This document shows positions 32,322 to 41,518 of a DNA stretch of 42,617 bases, in pieces (position 1 is the first letter of the stretch; each line of letters starts with the position of its first letter). The DNA is from an uncultured Selenomonadaceae bacterium. Its GTDB lineage: Bacteria > Bacillota > Negativicutes > Selenomonadales > Selenomonadaceae. The DNA lies in NCBI GenBank assembly GCA_905236725.1, contig CAJOCT010000006.1:1-42617 (forward strand). The letters are read 5' to 3'. The notes beneath the pieces are model-generated. The model was not told the DNA's origin and did not search any database. It saw only the letters and a list, made by a program, of their open reading frames with translations. The translations under genes were made by a program, and so were the position numbers.

Positions 32322-32360
32322 AGTGGTTGGCAATTTTGTAATTGCCGACCACTTTTTAAA
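32322..32360 (+). terminator. Intrinsic terminator of pckA
   Basis: AGTGGTTGGCAATT pairs with AATTGCCGACCACT (14 bp, one wobble) with a TTGT loop and a T-rich tail. Confidence 0.9.
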
Positions 32361-32379
32361 TTTTGTTGAGGTGATTATC

Positions 32380-33324
32380 TTGCCAAATTCAATTACTTTG
32401 ACTGCAAAAGAAATGACTAAAACTTTATTCGGCGAAATGATTTATTGTTACTGGGACTGTTATGACTGCAACAATAATTTTGAATTTTTGCATAAAGACG
32501 GCGAAATATATTCTGCAGATGGTCACGATAAAAAAATTTTTAACAGATTGCTTGAAGTTTTCCCTGCAATCAAAAGGCACATGAAAGGCGCAGATTTAGG
32601 CGACTGGACTTGGTATTTTTTGGAAGGCGGCGGCGGTTCAATAATCGTCCGTAAAGAAATTGCGCAAAAATATGAAGAAACATCTCGGGCGCAGTATGGA
32701 AAAATCAGTCCAAACTTTGCATTGGCAAAAAAATTTTTTGACGATCTGCCTTTGCCGGAAAAAAATCATATCGGTGTTATGGAAATAAATCATACAATTA
32801 TCAACTCGATGACTGCTGTTAAGAACGGCTGGATTTATCTCGGTAATGAATTTGAACGCTATGTACTTGGAGAGCCTAAACAAGAAAATTTGCTGATTTT
32901 TGGCGTTAATCCAAGCACCGCCACACCCAAAAATCCTGATGCTACGATGACTAAAATTTTAAAGATCATTTCGAAGACTGCAGAATTAAAAAATTGCGGC
33001 TACATTATGATGAATTTAAATCCCCAGAGAACTCCCAAACCTGAAGAATTAGAGGAAAATGCACATCGAACGGCAAACAATTTAGACGTTTTGGATTTTG
33101 TCATTAAAAATTTTGACATAAAAAAAATTTGGTGTGCTTGGGGAACTTCTATTGACAAGAAAAATTTTTTAAAGTTTTCACTGGATCAAATAAAAACGAA
33201 GTTGAGCGATTATAATTGGATTCATTACGGCGACCTTACAAAAAAAGGTCACCCTCGTCATCCCTTGTATACGCCTTTAAATGCAAAATTCAGTAAATTT
33301 TCTATGGATAATTATCCCAAATAA
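32380..33324 (+). CDS. DUF1643 domain protein
   Basis: The 314-aa protein has no membrane segment. Its C-terminal half matches DUF1643: LLIFGVNPSTATPKNPDATM, NCGYIMMNLNPQRTPKPEEL, WCAWGTSIDKKNFL and the closing KKGHPRHPLYTPLNAKFSKF. The N-terminal 170 residues (KEMTKTLFGEMIYCYWDCYD at the start) are not recognised. DUF1643 proteins are scattered in phages and accessory regions and have no accepted function. A TTG start is inferred from GAGGTG 6 bp before it, within the gap after the pckA terminator; no ATG is suitable. AT content is higher and the usual GCG/CCG codons are rarer than in neighbours, which fits horizontal arrival. Confidence 0.72.
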   Translation: MPNSITLTAKEMTKTLFGEMIYCYWDCYDCNNNFEFLHKDGEIYSADGHDKKIFNRLLEVFPAIKRHMKGADLGDWTWYFLEGGGGSIIVRKEIAQKYEETSRAQYGKISPNFALAKKFFDDLPLPEKNHIGVMEINHTIINSMTAVKNGWIYLGNEFERYVLGEPKQENLLIFGVNPSTATPKNPDATMTKILKIISKTAELKNCGYIMMNLNPQRTPKPEELEENAHRTANNLDVLDFVIKNFDIKKIWCAWGTSIDKKNFLKFSLDQIKTKLSDYNWIHYGDLTKKGHPRHPLYTPLNAKFSKFSMDNYPK

Positions 33325-33328
33325 ATAA

Positions 33329-34630
<1,302 letters not shown>

Positions 34631-34686
34631 AAAATTTTTTTTAAAAAGGGCTTTATTATTTTTGAAAAATGTAGTAGAATACGGCA

Positions 34687-34895
34687 CGACCCGTTAACGA
34701 AGACGTTGTTTTTGTATATGGGTTGTAAAAAACTGAATAGGTTACGCCACAGTTTTGAGAGAAGTCACCAAATCTCTCACGAAGTTTAAAGACGAATCCA
34801 CCAGTCGTCTTCAGGGGGGTGTCGCGTCAGCAGTTTGAGATGAACTTATATCCAGTTATTTAGTTGGGACGAGGGCTTTTGCCTTCGTCTTTTTT
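34687..34895 (+). ncRNA. Candidate structured small RNA downstream of obg
   Basis: No reading frame fits this 330-bp gap, but it has the signs of an RNA gene. A -10 TAGAAT (34675-34680) with a weak TTTATT-type -35 lies in front and an intrinsic terminator at its end. The transcript folds well by hand: the ends pair (CGACCC at 34687 with GGGACG at 34866-34871); an inner helix joins AACTGAATAGGTT (34731-34743) to AACTTATATCCAGTT (34843-34857), with one bulge and a mismatch; ACGC-CAC pairs with GTG-TC-GCGT; two hairpins, GAGAGA/TCTCTC and AAGACGA/TCGTCTT, occupy the tip. GAAGACG (34699 on) could instead pair with CGTCTTC, competing with one hairpin. I do not recognise an Rfam family. It is neither tmRNA, SRP RNA nor RNase P RNA by conserved motifs; 6S RNA cannot be excluded on size. 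Confidence 0.55.
34868..34895 (+). terminator. Intrinsic terminator of the candidate RNA
   Basis: GACGAGGGC and GCCTTCGTC pair (9 bp, one wobble) across a TTTT loop, followed by TTTTTT. Confidence 0.85.
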
Positions 34896-34896
34896 G

Positions 34897-34925
34897 TTGC
34901 GATAAAAAAAATTTTCCTGTATAAT
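34897..34925 (+). promoter_or_regulatory. Promoter of the GT2-CDF unit
   Basis: TTGCGA (34897-34902), 17 bp, TATAAT (34920-34925), immediately after the RNA terminator and 36 bp before the ATG. It shows that the preceding RNA is not simply a leader of this gene. Confidence 0.7.
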
Positions 34926-34961
34926 CCTGCAGAAAAAAATTTAGATATGGAGTTTGAAAAA

Positions 34962-36092
34962 ATGGCTAATGAGACAGAAAATTTAAGACAAATTTTTGCA
35001 GAGAAACATCCGCAATTCAACTTGACGGCTCCTTCGATCCCTGCAGTTTCCGTGATAATTCCGATGTACAATTCTCAACGATACATCAAATCTTGCGTGA
35101 CGAGCGTTTTAAATCAGACTTTGAGAAATTTGGAAGTTATTTGCGTTGATGATTGCTCAACCGATGACACTTTTAAAATCGTCAGCGAAATTGCGCAGAA
35201 AGATAAGCGCGTAAGAGTTTGCAAACTGCCGAAAAATTCCGGCGGAGCGTCCGAGCCGAGAAATTGCGGGATAAGAATGAGTCGCGGAAAATATATTGCT
35301 TTCCTAGACAGCGACGACCTTTACACGCCGACCGCAATGCAGGAACTTTTTGTTCTGGGCGAAAAGTGGAAAGCCGACGTTGTTCACACCGAGCAAGTTT
35401 ATTTTCCGGAAAATCAGCAAATCGACGTTGACGAAAATACAAAATTTACGACTTTCAGCAAAGAGCGCGGAGGTTTTTGCAAAGAACCGAAATTGGAGAC
35501 CGATAACCTTGCCGAGCGCGTGAAAATGTTTTTTGAGGGAAAATTTTTCGGCTGGGTTCACAATAAACTTTATCGCCGGGATTTTCTCATGGAAAAAAAT
35601 TTGAAATTTGAAAAGCTGAAAACTTCCGAAGACATAATTTTTTATTTTCTGGTCATTTGCACCGCGCCTAGAATTGTCAGAGTGCCGAACATAATTTATA
35701 TTTACCGCCACAATCCCGACTCAATCACTCGAAAAATTGTCAGCATTCAAGAATCACTGCACGCGCTTACTCATTTGATGATTGAGGGGACGAAAATTAT
35801 GGACGATTTTATGGGACAAATTCCTCTCTTCGTGCAAAATCCCGCGCTCCGTCAACTGCCGATTGATTACATCGTTCAGCAACATTTAATTTGGACGCAA
35901 AGATTTTTCGACAAGTACACGGCGGCTCAGCTCGACGCACTTATCAGAAACGAGATGAAACCTTTCTGCGGCGATCATTCGGCTTTTTATGCGTACCTTT
36001 TCAGCGCGATTCACGTTTATCGGCAGAAAATGATAAATTACGAGAAAAAAATTAAAGAGCTTGAAGAACAAATTCAGAAATTAAAATCATGA
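34962..36092 (+). CDS. Family 2 glycosyltransferase with C-terminal coiled coil
   Basis: The 376-aa GT-A enzyme has VSVIIPMYNSQRYIKSCVTS, LEVICVDDCSTDDTFKIV, SGGASEPRNCGIRMSRGKYI and the metal-binding DSDD in FLDSDDLYTPTAMQELF. It ends with a charged coiled coil (KKIKELEEQIQKLKS) like its paralogue at 15754. It is about 40% similar to that paralogue by eye in the first 120 residues. Role: surface glycan or protein glycosylation; substrates unknown. GGAG lies 9 bp before the chosen ATG; an in-frame ATG five codons earlier overlaps that site. The TGA overlaps the CDF start (ATGA). Confidence 0.88.
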   Translation: MANETENLRQIFAEKHPQFNLTAPSIPAVSVIIPMYNSQRYIKSCVTSVLNQTLRNLEVICVDDCSTDDTFKIVSEIAQKDKRVRVCKLPKNSGGASEPRNCGIRMSRGKYIAFLDSDDLYTPTAMQELFVLGEKWKADVVHTEQVYFPENQQIDVDENTKFTTFSKERGGFCKEPKLETDNLAERVKMFFEGKFFGWVHNKLYRRDFLMEKNLKFEKLKTSEDIIFYFLVICTAPRIVRVPNIIYIYRHNPDSITRKIVSIQESLHALTHLMIEGTKIMDDFMGQIPLFVQNPALRQLPIDYIVQQHLIWTQRFFDKYTAAQLDALIRNEMKPFCGDHSAFYAYLFSAIHVYRQKMINYEKKIKELEEQIQKLKS

Positions 36093-37213
36093 GAAAATTT
36101 TTTAGCACTCGCGAAGGTTACGGATTTCTTGTCGGGCTGATTGGAATTTTTGCAAATTTGATTTTGTCCGGCGTGAAATTTTTTATCGGATTTTTTTCCG
36201 GCGCAATTTCGATTATCGCCGATGCGCTGAATAATTTATCTGACGCGGGAAGTTCCATTATTATGTTGATTGGTTTTAAAGCCGCCTCAAGACCTGCCGA
36301 TTTCGAACATCCTTTCGGACACGGTCGCGCAGAATATCTGGCGGGCTTTTTTATTTCCATCACAATGATTTTTGCGGGATTGGAATTTTTAATAACGTCG
36401 ATTGAAAAAATTATCGAGCCTGAAATTTTAACCGTTGATAATTTGACAGTCGCGATTTTAATTTTATCCGTCGTCGCAAAAATTTTTCTCGCGCTGTTCT
36501 ATCGTCACGCGGGAAAGAAAATAAATTCCGAAACAATTCAAACTGCGGCGATCGATTCTTTCACCGACTGCCTTGCAACTTGCGCAGTTATCGTTTCGAT
36601 GATTATTTATAAAAATTTTAATTTGAATATCGACGGAATTACGGGCGCATTTGTTTCGATTCTGATTTTGTACGGCGGTTATGATACTTGCAAAAATATT
36701 TTAAATCCTCTGCTCGGCGAAAAACCTGCGCCCGAATTTATCGCCGAAATAAAAAAAACTGTCATGAACACTCCCGAAATTTTCGGAGTTCATGACATGA
36801 TTATTCACAGTTACGGCGCGAACAGAATTTTTGTTTCAATGCACGTTGAAATGTCCGCCGCGTTGAAACTTCTTGATGCGCATGAGATTGTCGATAAACT
36901 TGAGCGGCGTTTACAGTCGAAATTTAATATTTTCGCAACTTTGCACATTGACCCGACTGTTACCGACGACGCGGAATTTGATAATTTGCGTGAACTTGCC
37001 GAAAAATTTTTAAGTGAAATTGACGAAAATTTATCTCTTCACGATTTTAGAATTGTTCCGTATAAGTCCGGAAAAAAATTGATTTTTGATGTTGCAGTTC
37101 CCGAAAATTTTTCTTTGACTGACAGAGATATTCGCCGCGAATTCCAGCGAAGACTTCTAAAAATTTTCCCGACTTATCGCGCGGTGATTCACTGCGATCA
37201 TCAATATTGTTGA
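36089..37213 (+). CDS. Cation diffusion facilitator (CDF) metal exporter
   Basis: The 374-aa inner-membrane protein exports divalent metal ions (Zn, Mn, Fe, Co or Cd) by proton antiport. Six membrane helices can be drawn, beginning GFLVGLIGIFANLILSGVKF. The metal site lies in ADALNNLSDAGSS and HPFGHGRAEYLAGFF, plus DSFTDCLATCAVI. A CTD follows (residues about 215-290), with an added C-terminal stretch of about 85 residues (VTDDAEFDNLRELAEKFLSE) that looks like a second CTD-like repeat. The metal cannot be assigned. It overlaps the GT2 stop by 4 bp, and its 3' end overlaps the convergent nagA by 13 bp. Confidence 0.9.
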   Translation: MRKFFSTREGYGFLVGLIGIFANLILSGVKFFIGFFSGAISIIADALNNLSDAGSSIIMLIGFKAASRPADFEHPFGHGRAEYLAGFFISITMIFAGLEFLITSIEKIIEPEILTVDNLTVAILILSVVAKIFLALFYRHAGKKINSETIQTAAIDSFTDCLATCAVIVSMIIYKNFNLNIDGITGAFVSILILYGGYDTCKNILNPLLGEKPAPEFIAEIKKTVMNTPEIFGVHDMIIHSYGANRIFVSMHVEMSAALKLLDAHEIVDKLERRLQSKFNIFATLHIDPTVTDDAEFDNLRELAEKFLSEIDENLSLHDFRIVPYKSGKKLIFDVAVPENFSLTDRDIRREFQRRLLKIFPTYRAVIHCDHQYC

Positions 37214-38325
37214 CCGTCGATAAAAACTTTTTTGATATTAAAATTTTCGTCGAAGATGACAAAGTCCGCAGATTTTCCGACTTCAAGCGAGCCGATTTTA
37301 TCATAGAGATTCAATTTTTTCGCGGGATTTTTCGTCACGAGTTCGACAGTTTCGGCGACGGTTGCGGAAGTGTTTTCATGAAAATTTTTCGCAACGTCAT
37401 TCATTTTTGCAACGGAGGCGGCAATATTTCCGTCAGCCAAAGTTGCAATATTTTTTTTGACGAAAATTTTTTGCCCGCCAAACTCAAATTCACCTTCGCC
37501 GACACCGCAAGCCCTGCAGGAATCGGTTATCAAAATAATTTCTTCGCGCGGTTTAACTTTCCAAACAATTCTCTGCACGGGGGGCGAAATATGAACGTTA
37601 TCCGCAATGAGTTCGACGGTTGCATTTGAGTCGAACGCCGCGCCGACAAGTCCGGGCTTTCGGTGATGCAAGCCGGTTTGTGCGTTAAATAAATGCGTGA
37701 TGTGATTCGCGCCGCGCCGAATTGCTTTTAAAGCGGTTTCATAATCCGCCGCGCTGTGTCCGATTGAAACGACGATATTTTTTTCGCGACAACGATCGAT
37801 AAAATTAAAATCGTCGAGTTCTTCGGGCGCGATTGTGATAATTTTTATAACGTCAAGAAAATCCGAAAAAATTTCAAAATCTGCGCGAAGAATATTTTTT
37901 TTGTCCTGCGCACCGTGAAATTTTTCGCTGATGAAAGGCCCTTCGAGATTTACGCCGATAATTTTTGCGCCGAGAATATTTTTGTGAGCGCGAATATTTT
38001 TCAGGGCGTTTTTTATTTCGGAAATTTTCATCGTCATGGTAGTCGGCAAAAAACTTGTCACGCCTGTTGACGGCAGAAAATTACACATTTCGTCAAGTGC
38101 TTCGGGAGTTGCGTCCATCGTGTCGAAATTTTTACAGCCGTGAATGTGAATGTTAATAAAACCCGGCGCAACAAAATTATTTTCCGCGTCGATAATTTTT
38201 TCCGCGTCGGTCGAGTTTCCGATTTCTAAAATTTTTTCGTCGAAAGTCATAATTTTATTTTCCGCGACAAAAAAATTTCCGTTTTCGTCGGGCAAAATAA
38301 ATTTTCCGTTCTTTATCGCCGTCAT
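37201..38325 (-). CDS. nagA: N-acetylglucosamine-6-phosphate deacetylase
   Basis: The 374-aa amidohydrolase deacetylates GlcNAc-6-phosphate to glucosamine-6-phosphate for amino-sugar use and wall recycling. Visible signatures: the N-terminal metal-site helix and loop VAPGFINIHIHGCKNFDTMD, the GVNLEGPFISEKFHGAQDK segment (family hallmark), SIGHSAADYETALKAI, GANHITHLFNAQTGLHHRKP and ITDSCRACGVGEGEFEFGG. Length is standard. GAAGGAG lies about 7 bp before the ATG; an in-frame extension of 16 codons upstream has no ribosome site. No nagB or PTS gene is adjacent. The last 13 bp overlap the end of the convergent CDF gene. Confidence 0.93.
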   Translation of the reverse strand: MTAIKNGKFILPDENGNFFVAENKIMTFDEKILEIGNSTDAEKIIDAENNFVAPGFINIHIHGCKNFDTMDATPEALDEMCNFLPSTGVTSFLPTTMTMKISEIKNALKNIRAHKNILGAKIIGVNLEGPFISEKFHGAQDKKNILRADFEIFSDFLDVIKIITIAPEELDDFNFIDRCREKNIVVSIGHSAADYETALKAIRRGANHITHLFNAQTGLHHRKPGLVGAAFDSNATVELIADNVHISPPVQRIVWKVKPREEIILITDSCRACGVGEGEFEFGGQKIFVKKNIATLADGNIAASVAKMNDVAKNFHENTSATVAETVELVTKNPAKKLNLYDKIGSLEVGKSADFVIFDENFNIKKVFIDGQQY

Positions 38326-38407
38326 AAATTTACTCCTTCTTTTAAAGCTGACAACCGCAATATTTACCGGCATTTCTTTAGAAGATGTTAACGGCTCAAT
38401 TTTTTAG

Positions 38408-39021
38408 TCATAAAACTAAATTTTTGCCGATTTCATAAGCCTGATTGCAAAGTTTATCAAAAAATTCTTCCTTGTACGCAAATTTTTCTTCCGCGTTGAA
38501 AATCGACGATTCATATTTTGAATAATCTTGAAATTGAACGGTGTTGAATGCATAAAGAACTTTCGGCTTGACCTGCAAAATTCTTTCTGTAAAAATTTCA
38601 TAAATTCCGAGTTTTTCGGACATCTTAAACTGCTCAAAATGTTTTTCGGTCATATTCATCGTGTAGAAAAACGCGCTTGGAAGTTTTTTGGGAAATACGG
38701 TAGGAATCTCTTCGCTGTAAATGTAATTCGAGAAAAAAAGTCTCTCGATAAACGCAACCATACTTGAAGAAAAATTCATGAAATAAATCGGCGTGCCGAA
38801 AATATCGGCGTCAAATCGTCTTTCATCGCGCAAGTTCCATGCTCTTTGCTCTTCAGTTTGCAGTAAAAACAACTTGTGCAACCCTTGAAAGTCAGCGAAT
38901 AGAGATCAACAATTTCAGCCTCCGCTCCGGCATCTTTCGCGCCTCTGACCGCCTCTTTCAAAAGTTGCGCAGTATTCCAATTTTTGCGCGGACTTCCGTT
39001 AATCGCAATGAGTTTTTTCAT
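38408..39021 (-). pseudogene. Frameshifted NADPH-dependent FMN reductase-type flavoprotein gene
   Basis: The 5' part encodes the N-terminal half of a flavodoxin-like iron-sulfur or FMN-reductase protein: MKKLIAINGSPRKNWNTAQL, GAEAEIVDLYSL, and a cysteine cluster CTSCFYCKL. After AMKDDLTP the reading frame ends in a few false residues. The continuation is in another frame, starting DADIFGTPIYFMNFSSSMVA and running through FIERLFFSNYIYSEE to the C-terminus. Between LTP and DAD about a dozen residues that homologues carry are missing, so the break is a deletion rather than a single-base slip. GACGCCG is common to both sides (near 38806-38812), suggesting deletion between short direct repeats. 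The gene is unlikely to be functional. Confidence 0.8.
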
Positions 39022-39068
39022 AAAAAACCCTCCCCAAAAAAATTTTTACGAACTCATTATAAAAAAAA

Positions 39069-39100
39069 ATCCCGAATCAAAGCAATTTGATTTTCGGGAT
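39069..39100 (-). terminator. Intrinsic terminator of the DUF362 gene
   Basis: Minus-strand ATCCCGAAAATCAAA and TTTGATTCGGGAT pair strongly (13 bp with a small bulge) and are followed by a long T-run. Confidence 0.85.
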
Positions 39101-39116
39101 AAACAATAATTTTTTT

Positions 39117-40070
39117 TTATTTGACGGTTATCAATTCGTACTGCGGATTGCCCATCTTCAAATCTTTCATTGCGGTGAGTTGATGAAGCCCGGCGCGGCT
39201 TTCAATGCGCTCTTTAAGGTCGTGGCTGTCGCTTGCTGAATAAACCAAATCACAGCAGGCCTGATCAATCGCCAAAATGTCAGTCGAAGCGCAAATTCCG
39301 ATGTCTTTCATAGTCGGCTCGGCGGCGGAAGTTCCCGCGCAATCACAATCGACGCTCATTCTGCGCATCACGTTTATAAAAACAATTTTTTTGCCGAAAT
39401 AATCACACGTCGCCTTTGCCGATTCCGCCATAGATTCCATAAAACGCTCTTTCATCGGCCAATCCAGATAATTTTCCGGCGGATTTTTTTCGTCCACCAA
39501 ATGAACCTGATTTTTTCCGCGATGACCGCTCGCGTTGCCGATCCCGATATTTTTCATTGAGCCGCCAAATCCGCCCATTGCGTGGCCTTTAAAGTGCGTC
39601 AAGACAATCATCGAATCATAATTTACGATATTCGCGCCCATCGTGATAAATTTGTGATGTTTTCCGCCGCGAACGGGCAGGTCAACGGTTTTTTCGTCCG
39701 CGTCCATAATATCGACGGGGCAAAAAGTCCAGCCGTTGACTTTCAAAGTTTCGCGGTGATCTTCGGTCGTGTAGCGGTCGCCGTGATAGAGCGTGTTACA
39801 TTCGACGATTGCGGAATTGGGAATTTGTGCCATAAATTTTTGAACCATATCGCGCGGCAAAATATTCGGTCCGTTTTTTTCGCCCGTATGAAGTTTAATT
39901 GCAACTTTGCCGAAAATTTCGCTGTTTACGCACTGATAAATTTTGATGAGGCTTTCAGCGTCAATTTTTTCCGTGAAATAAACTTTTGCCGCCGTACCCG
40001 TGTAATTCGTGCCGGTAACATTTTTACTGCCGATAACGGGAGCTTGAGTAATTTTTTTTGCGTCTGCCAT
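39117..40070 (-). CDS. DUF362 family protein
   Basis: The 317-aa protein matches the DUF362 family of unknown function. The conserved parts are VAIKLHTGEKNGPNILPRDM, NTLYHGDRYTTEDHRETLKV, MIVLTHFKGHAMGGFGGSMK, NIGIGNASGHRGKNQVHLV and CDCAGTSAAEPTMKDIGICA, ending with DILAIDQACCDLVYSA. Many DUF362 proteins carry an additional ferredoxin domain; this one lacks it, but has isolated cysteines in VDCDCAG and the terminal part that may bind metal. GGAGGG precedes its ATG, 25 bp after the flavodoxin stop, so it is the second gene of a two-gene unit. The shared unit with an exported flavodoxin hints at electron transfer, which is inference. Confidence 0.82.
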   Translation of the reverse strand: MADAKKITQAPVIGSKNVTGTNYTGTAAKVYFTEKIDAESLIKIYQCVNSEIFGKVAIKLHTGEKNGPNILPRDMVQKFMAQIPNSAIVECNTLYHGDRYTTEDHRETLKVNGWTFCPVDIMDADEKTVDLPVRGGKHHKFITMGANIVNYDSMIVLTHFKGHAMGGFGGSMKNIGIGNASGHRGKNQVHLVDEKNPPENYLDWPMKERFMESMAESAKATCDYFGKKIVFINVMRRMSVDCDCAGTSAAEPTMKDIGICASTDILAIDQACCDLVYSASDSHDLKERIESRAGLHQLTAMKDLKMGNPQYELITVK

Positions 40071-40095
40071 TTATAAAATCCCTCCAAAAAAAATT

Positions 40096-40692
40096 TTAAT
40101 AACTTAATTTATTCAACCAAGCCGAAACTTTTTGTTCTGACTCGGAAAAATTTTTCTGCGCAATCGTGCCGCGAATTTCAAAACCTTTCAAAATTTTCGC
40201 ACTCGGGCAAACCAAAACAAATTGCTGATCCGTCGAAGAAAGTCCGCTTCCGCCGTGCGTACAGAACGGCACAATATTTTTTCCGCCAAAGTCGTAACTT
40301 TCAAGAAAAGTATAAACCGCCATCGGTGCATCTCCGTACCAAATCGGATAACCTAAAAAAATCGTGTCGTACTCGGAAAAATTTTCAACCTTGCCGACAA
40401 GTTCGGGGCGTGCCTTCGCGGACTTTTCACGGCTGGCGACTTTCGTGCATTCTTGATAGTCGACCGGGTAAGGTGTCACGGTTTTAATTTCAAACAAATC
40501 TCCGCCGACCTTCTGCGCGATAATTTCGGCGATAATTTTTGTGTTGCCCTTCTGAATATTTCCCACGCCGTATTCATTGCCTGTGCGCGAAAAATACGCA
40601 ACCAAGATTTTTCCTTGAGCCGACGCAAAATTATTTCCAAGCGTGAAAAAAAGACCTGCCGACATCAAAAACGCCAAAATTTTTTTACTCAT
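40096..40692 (-). CDS. Exported flavodoxin-family protein
   Basis: The 198-aa product has a signal peptide (KKILAFLMSAGLFFTLGNNF with cleavage near ASAQ) and a flavodoxin fold of the Flavodoxin_4 type: ILVAYFSRTGNEYGVG, FEIKTVTPYPVDYQECTKVA, YDTIFLGYPIWYGDAPMAVY and NIVPFCTHGGSGLSSTDQ. The FSRTGN and GYPIWYG loops bind FMN. An exported FMN flavodoxin is uncommon; the family is found in gut anaerobes. GGAGG lies about 9 bp before the ATG. It heads the unit with DUF362 and has a promoter with an inverted repeat on its -35. Confidence 0.85.
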   Translation of the reverse strand: MSKKILAFLMSAGLFFTLGNNFASAQGKILVAYFSRTGNEYGVGNIQKGNTKIIAEIIAQKVGGDLFEIKTVTPYPVDYQECTKVASREKSAKARPELVGKVENFSEYDTIFLGYPIWYGDAPMAVYTFLESYDFGGKNIVPFCTHGGSGLSSTDQQFVLVCPSAKILKGFEIRGTIAQKNFSESEQKVSAWLNKLSY

Positions 40693-40736
40693 ACCGAAAA
40701 CCTCCTGTATAAAATTTTTTAGCTGAAAGCTGTCAA

Positions 40737-40765
40737 ATTTTATAATTTTATTGACACTGCGTCAA
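40737..40765 (-). promoter_or_regulatory. Promoter with palindromic operator upstream of the flavodoxin gene
   Basis: Minus-strand TTGACG (40760-40765), 17 bp, TAAAAT (40737-40742). TTGACGCAGTGTCAA (40751-40765) is a 5-bp inverted repeat with a 5-bp centre covering the -35 and could be a repressor site. Confidence 0.6.
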
Positions 40766-40990
40766 CAAAATTTTTTCAAAAATTAAAATTTGATTAAAAA
40801 TGAACAGCCACAACGTAAGTAATAATCAGCTTTTTGTATCCTGTTTGTAGTCTACCTAAACGAGCGTAGATGAATTTATAGTTAGTTTGCGAAAAAAATT
40901 CTTCCATTTTGTGGAGTTTTTTTTTATTTTATAACAGGAAATCCAGTGTACCTTATAGAATATTTCGTAAGTATCCCATAGGAGGTCAAG
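40766..40990. other. Intergenic gap with weak regulatory signals only
   Basis: Between the flavodoxin promoter and the DUF6978 gene I see no gene. There is a weak hairpin TCCA-TTTTG-TGGA (40903-40915) with A- and T-runs, a possible terminator, and a -10-like TAGAAT (40956-40961) without a good -35 that may start the DUF6978 gene. Sequence composition changes here toward the less biased type of the following two genes. Confidence 0.4.
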
Positions 40991-41518
40991 ATGTGTTTAA
41001 CTAATGAGCAAGCAATGAATTTGTTGGCAGTTACAAAAATAGTATTTGACGCTAATGATCTTCAGCAATCAGTAACAATTAAAACTGCTATGAATATCAA
41101 ATTTAAGTGTCAGTTGAAATCACTGGATGAAAAGGCTATCTTTTTGTTGAGTGTACAGCAAGGATTGCATGAAAGTCTTAAGGTCAGTCTCCACCTTCAA
41201 GAAAATGCATCATCGCCACCAATAGGACTTTTGCGGATTGATTATGGTAACTCACCGCCACATACAAATCCTGTTACATTGAAAGAATCAGTGCCTGAGT
41301 TTGCGATTCCATACATTGGCGAGGAAATAAAATGTGATCACGCTCACTTTTATGTGAGTGGATATAAACCGCTGGCTTGGGCAGTACCGCTGGAAGCATT
41401 TGATTTTCCTATAAAAAATATCTCGGATTTTGAATCATTCGAGGATGCTGTTATAAAATTTTCGGAAAAAATAAATCTGAAAACGCGCTTGTTGTTAGAA
41501 AGGAGGTTATATCTGTGA
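40991..41518 (+). CDS. DUF6978-type protein, first gene of an accessory pair
   Basis: This 175-aa soluble protein begins MCLTNEQAMNLLAVTKIVFD. The central strand region has LHLQENASSPPIGLLRIDYG followed by NSPPHTNP. The C-terminal third carries CDHAHFYVSGYKPLAWAVPL, whose Cys-x-His-x-His-x-Tyr pattern is what I recall for DUF6978 and may form a metal or nuclease-like site. No function is established. GGAGG precedes the ATG at 6 bp, and its TGA overlaps the GTG of the second gene (GTGA). Codons and base composition differ from the surrounding genes (fewer GCG and CCG, more CAG and CCA or CAA), suggesting transfer. This could be a toxin-antitoxin or anti-phage unit, but nothing in sequence proves it. 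Confidence 0.6.
   Translation: MCLTNEQAMNLLAVTKIVFDANDLQQSVTIKTAMNIKFKCQLKSLDEKAIFLLSVQQGLHESLKVSLHLQENASSPPIGLLRIDYGNSPPHTNPVTLKESVPEFAIPYIGEEIKCDHAHFYVSGYKPLAWAVPLEAFDFPIKNISDFESFEDAVIKFSEKINLKTRLLLERRLYL

Noticed and set aside
34807-34835. T-box-like sequence (AGGGGGGTGTCGCG) in the candidate RNA
   Set aside because: It departs from the AGGGTGGNACCGCG consensus, there is no specifier stem I, and the downstream gene has its own promoter after the terminator.
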